From JBBRMY01 sp038230595 (GTDB taxonomy: Bacteria; Bacteroidota; Ignavibacteria; Tepidaquicellales; Tepidaquicellaceae): a stretch of DNA of 8,452 nucleotides. Under the pieces are notes generated by a model. The model did not search any database and was not told the origin of the DNA. It worked only from the letters and a program-made list of their open reading frames with translations. Position 1 is the stretch's first letter. Each line of letters opens with the position of its first letter. The position numbers were made by a program, and so were the translations under genes. This document shows, one piece after another, positions 1-5,628 of this stretch. Location: NCBI GenBank assembly GCA_038230595.1, contig JBBRMY010000113.1, positions 1-8,452 of the forward strand, written 5' to 3'.

Positions 1-944
1 GACGAATGACTTTGAGAGGAAGCTTTTTTAACAAGCTTACTGACCAGAATGCTGACATTTCATTCCTTTCAAGATTTTATAATACTGCAAGATCTTTTTA
101 TGACAAAGCTGACAGCTATGATTATTTTTATTCTAACGGATACAGACTTAGTCTGAATTACAGGATAGCTGATAATCTTACTTTGGGTCTGAATTTTGCA
201 AATGAAAAACAGAATTCAGCATTTAACAATACTGATTATTCCATCCTGCATAAAGAAAAAAGTTACAGGCTTAATCCTATGATCAATGATGGATTTCAGA
301 GAATCGCAGGAACAGAGCTAAGGATCGATCCGAATAAATACAAAAAAATAGATTGGGGAAACGGAGATATATCAAGGTTCAGAGAAACCGAGAGACCAGT
401 TTTAAATCTCGGATATAAGTATTCCGGTAAAGATCTTGGAAGCGGATTCGAATACAAAAGTTATTCCGGATTCATAAGCGGTCAGAATAATATTAACGGA
501 TACTTTAAATTAAAATACCGATTCGGAGGCACTATCCTAAATGGTGAAGTTCCCTATCAAAGTCTGGGCTTTCTGCCTATAACACCATCAATTGAAACTG
601 ACGGATTGAATTTTAAAGCAGTTGAATATCAGGAATTCTTAGGTGATAAAGCTTACTTCCTGAATATTGAAAATAATTTCGGGAAATCAATATTCGGTAA
701 TTTTCCAATTTTAAAAGCCTTTGATCTTTTATTCTTTTTTAATGCGGGCAGAACTGAGATCAGTGATGCGAATTTTAATTTCTCTGCAAACAAAAATATT
801 TTTCAAACACAGGGAATATATTCTGAACTTGGATTTGGATTTGGCGGTATTCTTGATATCTTCAGAGTTGATGTTGCAATGCGCCTGAATAATTTTGATA
901 CCGGCAGCAGATACAATGTAAAATTAGGATTGTATAATTTTTAA
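1..944 (+). CDS. DUF5686-like outer-membrane beta-barrel protein, C-terminal part (5' end outside window)
   Basis: This is the 3' end of a larger gene. The frame is open to the left edge, so the ATG at position 6 is probably internal. About 312 residues are visible, rich in alternating aromatic/hydrophobic strands with Asn/Gly turns, as in an outer-membrane barrel, and ending in aromatic-rich LGLYNF like many barrel C-termini. Several stretches resemble the C-terminal half of DUF5686 family proteins. Counting from the ATG at 6, these are RPVLNLGYKYSGKDLGSG (130-147), a GEVPYQSLGFLP segment (180-191), VEYQEFLGDKAYFLNIENNFG (206-226), and YSELGFGFGGILDIFRVDVAMRLN (272-295). The last matches the family's usual 'PY-E-GVGIENI-RVDAVWRL' ending. 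DUF5686 proteins are Bacteroidota-type outer-membrane proteins, often with an N-terminal carboxypeptidase-regulatory-like domain that would lie upstream here. Their precise role is not established. A more generic Omp85/TonB-like barrel is the alternative. No clear terminator follows the stop codon. Confidence 0.72.
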   Translation, partial: RMTLRGSFFNKLTDQNADISFLSRFYNTARSFYDKADSYDYFYSNGYRLSLNYRIADNLTLGLNFANEKQNSAFNNTDYSILHKEKSYRLNPMINDGFQRIAGTELRIDPNKYKKIDWGNGDISRFRETERPVLNLGYKYSGKDLGSGFEYKSYSGFISGQNNINGYFKLKYRFGGTILNGEVPYQSLGFLPITPSIETDGLNFKAVEYQEFLGDKAYFLNIENNFGKSIFGNFPILKAFDLLFFFNAGRTEISDANFNFSANKNIFQTQGIYSELGFGFGGILDIFRVDVAMRLNNFDTGSRYNVKLGLYNF

Positions 945-1051
945 TTACAATTTGAGAGAACAATTTGACAGACCAGCAAATATTCCAAAATTTAGTTAGC
1001 TTTTATTAGCCCCGATCTTTAGATAGTTGAGAAGCAACAGAAACTTTTGCC
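945..1051. other. Intergenic stretch left of the mobile element
   Basis: No gene is visible here. The stretch holds a short direct duplication of ACAATTTGA (947-955 and 960-968) and a decayed extra copy of the element's end repeat (1002-1024, listed separately). No convincing terminator is present for the barrel gene ending at 944. Confidence 0.5.
1002..1024 (+). repeat. Decayed third copy of the element-end repeat (hairpin H0)
   Basis: The 23 bases match 1052-1074 at 21 positions, with exactly 50 bp offset. The two differences, C to T at 1016 and G to A at 1023, lie opposite each other in the hairpin, so a C-G pair has become a T-A pair. The inner stem GATCT-TT-AGAT is therefore kept. The outer part of the right arm (1025-1029) no longer pairs well: only 3 of the 5 or 6 remaining positions are complementary. 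It is most likely a relic of an older end or a REP-like solo copy. Confidence 0.75.
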
Positions 1052-1080
1052 TTTATTAGCCCCGACCTTTAGGTCGGGGT
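1052..1080 (+). repeat. Left outer inverted repeat with hairpin H1
   Basis: The 29-bp sequence is the exact reverse complement of 1622-1650. Its core CCCCGACCTTTAGGTCGGGG (1060-1079) forms a stem of 8-9 GC-rich pairs with a loop of 2-4 bases (TT or TTTA). The foot on the 5' side is TTTATTAG, also present at the decayed copy at 1002. It is followed by TATAAATATA rather than a T-run, so it is a poor rho-independent terminator on the + strand. Confidence 0.92.
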
Positions 1081-1095
1081 ATAAATATAAAAAAA

Positions 1096-1109
1096 TCGGC
1101 TTTAGCCGA
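1096..1109 (+). repeat. Left inner hairpin H2
   Basis: TCGGCT-TT-AGCCGA has perfect 6-bp arms around TT. The 16 bases 1093-1108 are the exact reverse complement of 1592-1607 at the 3' end of the transposase gene. It lies 55 bases upstream of the transposase ATG, in the likely leader. It has the same apex CTTTAG as the outer hairpin but a different stem, so it is a distinct element and not a copy of the outer repeat. Confidence 0.82.
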
Positions 1110-1164
1110 AAATTCATCCAAAGAAAAAAAATAATATTAATTTTTAAATTACTCTGCATTAACC

Positions 1165-1611
1165 ATGTCGAATTCAAAATTAATGGTTCATTTTATCTGG
1201 ACAACAAAAAAACGACAGCCTATAATAACAAAAAAACTCAAACCATTACTTTTATCTCATATAAAAGCTAACAGCATTGAAAAAGGTATCTATATTGATT
1301 GTATGAATTGTGTGGAAGATCATATACATTTATTGATCTCTTTGGGTAGAGAACAGACTTCTTCCAAAGTGGCAATGTTAATAAAAGGTGAATCATCGTA
1401 TTGGGTGAATAAACAGAAACTTTGTGATTATAAATTTGAATGGCAAAAGGATTATTTATCTATTGGAATTTGTGAGAACAGAATTCCAATTGTAAGAAAA
1501 TATATTGCAAATCAGGAAAAGCATCATGAAAAAAAATCTTATGAAGAAGAATTTAAAGAAATACTAAAAGCACATGGATTATTTATAGATCCGGCTAAAG
1601 CCGATTTATAA
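1165..1611 (+). CDS. IS200-like / REP-associated Y1 (HUH) transposase
   Basis: This is a 148-residue single-strand DNA transposase of the Y1_Tnp (PF01797) fold, which cuts and rejoins DNA through a 5'-phosphotyrosine. The HUH metal site is visible as DHIHLLISL (H53, H55). The catalytic tyrosine is in the helix RKYIANQEKHH (Y113, with Q117 as the likely third metal ligand). The family's KGESSYWVN and FEWQ segments are at about 74-82 and 91-94. The length is normal for the family, and the frame is uninterrupted, so the enzyme may be active. ATG 1165 is preferred because it gives the usual short N-terminus before the first strand; an in-frame ATG at 1183 is the alternative, and there is no Shine-Dalgarno to decide. 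The last residues (PAKADL) are encoded by the right inner hairpin, so gene end and element end overlap. Whether it is an IS200-type mobile transposase or a domesticated RAYT acting on scattered repeats cannot be told from one locus. Confidence 0.93.
   Translation: MSNSKLMVHFIWTTKKRQPIITKKLKPLLLSHIKANSIEKGIYIDCMNCVEDHIHLLISLGREQTSSKVAMLIKGESSYWVNKQKLCDYKFEWQKDYLSIGICENRIPIVRKYIANQEKHHEKKSYEEEFKEILKAHGLFIDPAKADL
1592..1603 (-). repeat. Right inner hairpin H3, inside the transposase 3' end
   Basis: CGGCT-AA-AGCCG is the inverted partner of the left inner hairpin; exact complementarity covers 1592-1607 against 1093-1108. It sits in the last codons of the transposase gene, encoding PAKAD just before the TAA at 1609-1611. 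The pairing of left and right copies indicates that it belongs to the element and is not a chance coding palindrome. Confidence 0.8.
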
Positions 1612-1615
1612 TAAA

Positions 1616-1642
1616 TAAAAAACCCCGACCTAAAGGTCGGGG
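1616..1642 (-). terminator. Intrinsic terminator for the 1724-3529 protease, formed by the element's right-end hairpin
   Basis: Read on the - strand, the GC-rich stem CCCCGACC-TTTA-GGTCGGGG is followed directly by TTTTTTATTTATT. This is a textbook rho-independent terminator shape. It lies about 82 bases after the stop codon of the protease gene, and no other hairpin with a T-run lies between. On the + strand the same hairpin is followed by CTAATAAAC, so termination there would be weak. Confidence 0.75.
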
Positions 1643-1650
1643 CTAATAAA
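1622..1650 (-). repeat. Right outer inverted repeat with hairpin H4
   Basis: Exact reverse complement of the left repeat at 1052-1080. The hairpin core is 1623-1642 (CCCCGACC arm, loop TAAA, GGTCGGGG arm), with the foot CTAATAAA on the outer side. It lies 11 bases after the transposase stop codon and about 82 bases beyond the stop codon of the protease gene that points toward it. Confidence 0.92.
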
Positions 1651-1723
1651 CACTACAAAAATAATTGAAAATTAACAAAGAGCTGTACAAAATAAATATT
1701 TCTAAAGTATTTAAAGCAAATTC

Positions 1724-3529
1724 TTATTTCACAAGAATCATCTTCTTTGTATCTACATTAACCCCATTTACTTCAAGAGTATAGAAATAGATCCCTGTTG
1801 AAAAGCGGGATGCATTCCAAGTTACATTATAACTTCCTGCAGTGGTTTGTCTGTTCAGCAAAGTCTCCTGAAGCTTTCCTGTAATATCATAAATATTGAT
1901 CTTTACAAATCCCTCTTTAGCTAGCTGATAATTAATAGTAGTTTGAGGATTGAAAGGATTTGGAAAATTCTGTGAAAGATTATATTCTACCGGTATCGGA
2001 GAATTTGATATTCCCGTTAAAGTTCTTGCTTTCTTGATCGCATTAAATGAATTTATAATTCCGTATCCCCTGAACCTGTTTGGAGCGGTGGATGAATCAG
2101 CTGTAGTGAATAATGCTGTTCTTATCTGGTCAACAGTAAGATTATGATTTGAAGATAATATCTGTGCTACAACTCCTGCTGTCATAGGGCATGAAAAAGA
2201 TGTTCCTGAACCGGAAGTATACCCAGTCGGAAAAGGACCTGAACCACTATAGGGCTGAGCAACAATATTTCCGCTACCAAGTGCCATAACTTCAGGCTTC
2301 AAAGCACCTCTGGTTGTATTACCAACTGAGGAAAAAGATGAACGAAGCTTCGAAGGACTATCAACTGAACCTACACAAATAACTTTAAATCCATCTGAAG
2401 GAGCGCCTAGTGTATTACGGGTTGCGTTTGAACCTGAGTTCCCTGCTGAGTTACAAACAACGATTCCTTTTGAAACAGCAAGATTACCGCCTTTAGTAAC
2501 AAGGCAGCTATCACCGCTCATCCATGTCCAGTCATAAGTGTGAGAGGAACCGGGATCCATAGCAACATACCCCAATGAGCTGGTAATAATATCTGCGCCT
2601 AATGAATCAGCCCATTCTACTGCTGCTATCCAGTTATCTTCTTCTGCAGGGGTTTCACTATCAGTATTTTCTGTTTTAGCTAAAATAAATTTTGATCTGA
2701 ATGCCGGGGAGATAAGATTGCCTGATTTGTATCCGCCAACGAGAGAAAGAGTTTGTGTACCGTGTGAGCCGTTACCCATTCTGCCAACACCATCTGCAAC
2801 TATAGTGTCATGATTTACAAAATCACGAGTCCTGAATCCTCTTGATCTGATCGAATCAAAGCACGGATGAGCAAGATTATTAAATCCTGCATCGAAGGAT
2901 GCAACTATTACGCCTTGACCATAAAAACCACTGTCATGTGCAGTAGTAGCATTTATAAGTGCCATTTGAGTCAGAGATGAACCATAGTTCAATAATGTCT
3001 GTGAACTATTAGGAGCCGGAGTAGTTTCAGGAAAAGCTTCATTTTGTCTTAATTCTATATCATTATCATTTCTTGCAAATTTTTCTACAAGCTCAATTTT
3101 TGTTACGAAATGCTTATTTACAGCTTCTTCCATCTGAGAACGTGTCATTGAACAGGAAATGCTGTTAAACCATTTTGAACTTTGATTTATCTGAGCACCG
3201 CTGCTTATGATCTGTTGTACATAATCATTATTTAAAGGAAGGTCTGAGTAATTAAAATAATCAGTTGGATTATTTTTCTTTCTTCTTGCAATAGATTCTT
3301 TTGTAAGATAATTTTCTGGGTGCTGAAGCATTTGCTCAATCCCGGTACCTTTATCAGAGAAGGTTATCCACACCTGAACTTTATCGCTGCCACTATATAG
3401 ATTATAAACGCTGGAAAGCTTTGAACCGAACTTTGTGGAGTTTTCATTTGTTTTGAATGCAAATAATGCAGCTCCTGAAAAAACAAGAATCAATAAAACC
3501 TTTAAATATTGCTTTAAATTTCTATTCAT
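1724..3529 (-). CDS. Secreted S8 (subtilisin-like) serine protease with T9SS C-terminal sorting domain
   Basis: This is a complete 601-residue endopeptidase of family S8. The N-terminus (MNRNLKQYLK, then a hydrophobic stretch to about residue 25) is a Sec signal peptide. Residues about 45-155 resemble the N-terminal prodomain of Bacteroidota S8 proteases (VQVWITFSDKG, SIARRKK, SDLPLNNDYVQQI, SKWFNSIS). The catalytic triad is D213 (SFDAGF), H256 (NGSHGT) and S444 (GTSFSCP), with oxyanion N364 (SAGNSG). The catalytic domain ends near 500. A short linker leads to the T9SS type A sorting domain (about 516-601): SLSQNFPNPFNP, a KINIYDITGK segment, GIYFYTLEVNG, and KKMILVK at the end. The protein should be exported through Sec and T9SS, the tail being removed or used for surface attachment. 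The ATG at 3529 is the first in frame, followed by the signal peptide; no Shine-Dalgarno is seen. A Bacteroidota-type promoter lies just upstream and a terminator lies in the mobile element downstream. The substrate is unknown. Confidence 0.95.
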   Translation of the reverse strand: MNRNLKQYLKVLLILVFSGAALFAFKTNENSTKFGSKLSSVYNLYSGSDKVQVWITFSDKGTGIEQMLQHPENYLTKESIARRKKNNPTDYFNYSDLPLNNDYVQQIISSGAQINQSSKWFNSISCSMTRSQMEEAVNKHFVTKIELVEKFARNDNDIELRQNEAFPETTPAPNSSQTLLNYGSSLTQMALINATTAHDSGFYGQGVIVASFDAGFNNLAHPCFDSIRSRGFRTRDFVNHDTIVADGVGRMGNGSHGTQTLSLVGGYKSGNLISPAFRSKFILAKTENTDSETPAEEDNWIAAVEWADSLGADIITSSLGYVAMDPGSSHTYDWTWMSGDSCLVTKGGNLAVSKGIVVCNSAGNSGSNATRNTLGAPSDGFKVICVGSVDSPSKLRSSFSSVGNTTRGALKPEVMALGSGNIVAQPYSGSGPFPTGYTSGSGTSFSCPMTAGVVAQILSSNHNLTVDQIRTALFTTADSSTAPNRFRGYGIINSFNAIKKARTLTGISNSPIPVEYNLSQNFPNPFNPQTTINYQLAKEGFVKINIYDITGKLQETLLNRQTTAGSYNVTWNASRFSTGIYFYTLEVNGVNVDTKKMILVK

Positions 3530-3723
3530 ATTTAACTTTGGCGATTTAAGATTAGTATATCAAAATTACTCTTATTGTTCTTAACATTCAAAGCAAATAG
3601 TCAATTATTACAATTAATTACACCGAATTTTAACCAATTTTGCTCTATTTTATGTAACATAGAATTAATGAATAAACTCTCTATTTCAATATTCTTTCCC
3701 CTGCTATTTTAATCCAAATCTAA
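3530..3723. other. Divergent intergenic region between the S8 and M28 peptidase genes
   Basis: This 194-bp, very AT-rich spacer holds the start regions of two divergent genes. A strong promoter match is seen only toward the S8 gene. Toward the M28 gene the closest -7-like match is CAATTTTG at 3635-3642, one base off consensus, but no TTG lies at the right distance upstream. No operator-like palindrome stands out. Confidence 0.5.
3561..3592 (-). promoter_or_regulatory. Bacteroidota-type -33/-7 promoter for the S8 protease
   Basis: On the - strand, TTTG (3592-3589) is followed after 20 bases by TAATTTTG (3568-3561). This matches the Bacteroidota consensus TTG/TTTG plus TAnnTTTG exactly, with acceptable spacing. 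Transcription would begin near 3555, leaving a leader of about 25 bases before the ATG at 3529. Use of this consensus in the source organism is inferred from its likely relatives. Confidence 0.6.
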
Positions 3724-5550
3724 ATGAAAAATAATAAATTTTTAATTTCTATTCCGGCTTTGATCGTAATCTTGTTTATATTCTCAGGATTCAATTCTAA
3801 CAAATATAAATTAAGTAAAGATGAAATAATGACAGATATAAAATTTCTGTCATCTGATAAAAACGAAGGGAGATTTCCCGGGACTGAAGCAGATAAAAAT
3901 GTTGAAAAATATATTACAGATAAATTTATAAAGTTCGGATTAAAGCCTGCGGGTGAGAACGGATACACACAGAATTTTGAAATTACAACCGGAATGAAAA
4001 TGGGTGAAAATAATAAATTCAAAACCCATATCAGCAGACAGGATAATATATATACATCGGGAAAAGATTTTGTACCCATTGCATTTTCAGGTAAAGGTGT
4101 TGCAGCAGGGAGCTTTGCTTTTGTAGGTTATGGAATTTCTGCGCCGGAAGCAAATTATGATGATTATAAAGATGAGAATGGAAATCTTTTAGACCTGAAA
4201 GGAAAAATTTTAATTATGCTGAGAGGCACTCCGCCAACTAAAGATCCGCATGACAGTAAATTTTCAAAATATGACAGATTAAGATTCAAAACTCTATATG
4301 CGCGAGAATCCGGAGCTGCAGGTATTATGTATATAAACGGAATGGATGGAATGCCGGATGATAAGCTTGTGAAGCTTTCATTTGATAATGCACTTCAGGA
4401 TGCCGGCATCCCTATCATAAGCTGCAAAAGAGAAATTGCAGAAAATATTTTAGGAGTAAATGGCAGAGATATAAAAGCCGAAGAAGAAAAGATCGGCACT
4501 TCAGAAAAGCAAAATTCATTTGTGTTAGAACAATGCACCGGAGAATTTTCCACTGAAGTTTTTCAGGAGAAGGCAAAGACTTCTAATATCTTAGGAAAAA
4601 TAGAAGGAACCGATCCGATTCTGAAAAATGAAGTTGTTGTTATTGGCGCTCACAGAGATCACTTAGGTTATGGCACTTACGGATCATTATATGAAGGTGA
4701 TGTAAAACTTATTCATCACGGAGCTGATGATAATGCTTCGGGAACTGCCGGCGTGCTTGCGCTTGCAAATGAACTTACGTCTTCCGGATATAAACCGAAA
4801 CGAACAATTGTGTTTATGCTCTTCGGTGCTGAAGAAGCGGGACTACTTGGCTCATCTTATTTTACTAAGAGTGCTTTATTCAGTAAAATGAATGTTGTAA
4901 GCATGATCAATATGGATATGATCGGCAGGCTTGCAGATAATAAGCTTGTGATATACGGAACAGGTACAGCCCCTGAATTCATACCGATATTAGATGAGAA
5001 TAACAAAAAGTATGCATTCAATACAACTTACAGTGCAGATGGTTACGGACCATCTGATCACTCATCATTTTATTCTAAAGATCTTCCGGTGCTTGCATTT
5101 TTCACAGGTCTGCACAGTGATTATCATAAGCCTTCTGACACATGGGATAAAATTAATTATGAAGGTGAATTAAAGATACTTGAAATGGTTGAAGATGTTG
5201 CAAAGGATGTAATTGATATGCCTGTAAAGCCGACTTTCACTAAGGTATCAATTTCAAATAAGGAAAATCAATCATTAGGCGGTATTAAAGTTTATCTTGG
5301 TACAATTCCTGATTATTCATCCAGCGTCGAAGGACTTCAGCTTTCAGGTGTAAAGCCTGGAAGCCCGGCTGAAAAAGGAGGACTAATGGCTAATGATATT
5401 GTAATTAAATTCGGAAAGCTGGATATAAAAAATATTTATGATTATACAGCCGCTCTTGGTGAATACAAGCCGGGAGATGAAGTAGAAATAATAGTAAAAA
5501 GAGGAAACGATACTGTAAATCTCAAAGTAATAATGGGAAGCAGAAATTAG
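3724..5550 (+). CDS. Exported M28 family zinc aminopeptidase with PA insert and C-terminal PDZ domain
   Basis: This complete 608-residue protein is probably an aminopeptidase releasing N-terminal residues from peptides, dependent on two zinc ions. The N-terminus (MKNNKFLISIPALIVILFIFSG) is a Sec signal peptide without a lipobox cysteine. Residues about 30-90 form the first part of the M28 fold. A PA domain follows at about 115-265 (FVGYGISAPEANYDDY, GAAGIMYINGMDG). The metallopeptidase core covers about 285-500. Expected ligands are all visible: H310 and D312 (GAHRDHLG), D336 (GADDNASG), E370 as the base with E371 (FGAEEAGLLGS), D398 (NMDMIGR) and H468 (DYHKPSDT). A PDZ domain covers about 505-605 (LQLSGVKPGSPAEKGGLMANDIV, then a GD-V-I-VKRG end). 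There is no T9SS tail, so it should stay periplasmic or membrane-associated, unlike its two neighbours. The start is the first ATG before the signal peptide. Convergent with the next protease and divergent from the previous one, so it is transcribed alone. Confidence 0.94.
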   Translation: MKNNKFLISIPALIVILFIFSGFNSNKYKLSKDEIMTDIKFLSSDKNEGRFPGTEADKNVEKYITDKFIKFGLKPAGENGYTQNFEITTGMKMGENNKFKTHISRQDNIYTSGKDFVPIAFSGKGVAAGSFAFVGYGISAPEANYDDYKDENGNLLDLKGKILIMLRGTPPTKDPHDSKFSKYDRLRFKTLYARESGAAGIMYINGMDGMPDDKLVKLSFDNALQDAGIPIISCKREIAENILGVNGRDIKAEEEKIGTSEKQNSFVLEQCTGEFSTEVFQEKAKTSNILGKIEGTDPILKNEVVVIGAHRDHLGYGTYGSLYEGDVKLIHHGADDNASGTAGVLALANELTSSGYKPKRTIVFMLFGAEEAGLLGSSYFTKSALFSKMNVVSMINMDMIGRLADNKLVIYGTGTAPEFIPILDENNKKYAFNTTYSADGYGPSDHSSFYSKDLPVLAFFTGLHSDYHKPSDTWDKINYEGELKILEMVEDVAKDVIDMPVKPTFTKVSISNKENQSLGGIKVYLGTIPDYSSSVEGLQLSGVKPGSPAEKGGLMANDIVIKFGKLDIKNIYDYTAALGEYKPGDEVEIIVKRGNDTVNLKVIMGSRN

Positions 5551-5582
5551 AGAAGTATAATTTCATTCGATGATGAATTTAT

Positions 5583-5620
5583 AAAAACCCTGACAGGATA
5601 AATAACCTGTCAGGTTTTTT
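5583..5620. terminator. Bidirectional intrinsic terminator between convergent peptidase genes
   Basis: CCTGACAGG (5589-5597) and CCTGTCAGG (5606-5614) form a perfect 9-bp stem with the loop ATAAATAA. Six T residues follow on the + strand (5615-5620). On the - strand the stem is followed by G and then five T residues (complement of 5583-5587). It therefore serves both the M28 gene, whose stop codon is about 38 bases before the stem, and the S8 gene ending at 5629 on the other strand. Confidence 0.92.
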
Positions 5621-5628
5621 ATTTACGT

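Larger units (their letters stand above)
1052..1650 (+). mobile_element. IS200/RAYT-like element: Y1 transposase flanked by hairpin-forming inverted repeats
   Basis: The region carries one Y1 transposase gene (1165-1611) between two exact 29-bp inverted copies, 1052-1080 and 1622-1650. Each copy consists of TTTATTAG followed by a 20-base near-palindrome with a 2-base centre. A second, shorter hairpin pair lies inside (1096-1109 and 1592-1603), so the layout is symmetric: outer hairpin, inner hairpin, gene, inner hairpin, outer hairpin. Subterminal hairpins recognised as single strands are the hallmark of IS200/IS605 and REP-associated HUH transposases. The exact cleavage points cannot be read from one copy, so the limits given are those of the repeat. 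No tnpB-type accessory gene or omega-RNA-like region is present. The element is about 600 bp. Confidence 0.82.

Noticed and set aside
947..968. ACAATTTGA duplication as a target-site duplication
   Set aside because: Both copies lie on the same side of the element with a 13-bp period, and Y1 transposases do not create target duplications.
1060..1079. Rho-independent terminator for the barrel gene on the + strand
   Set aside because: The stem is strong but is followed by TATAAATATA, not a T-run, and it lies 116 bases past the stop codon. At best it is weak.
1002..1080. CRISPR-like or tandem repeat array
   Set aside because: There are only two direct copies, one decayed, and their internal palindromes match the inverted end repeats of the transposase element.
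1047..1271. 74-codon open frame overlapping the left hairpins and the transposase start
   Set aside because: It runs through the left repeat, has low-complexity Lys/Asn/Ile content and overlaps the clearly real transposase in another frame.
1950..2147. 65-codon open frame on the + strand inside the S8 protease gene
   Set aside because: It is antisense to the well-supported protease coding region around its sorting domain and has no recognisable features.
3635..3653. Promoter for the M28 peptidase
   Set aside because: CAATTTTG (3635-3642) and TATTTTAT (3646-3653) resemble a -7 element but neither has a TTG at the expected distance upstream.
3720..4079. 119-codon open frame on the - strand with hydrophobic stretches
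   Set aside because: It is the antisense shadow of the M28 peptidase N-terminal region; its hydrophobic content is a by-product of AT-rich antisense codons.
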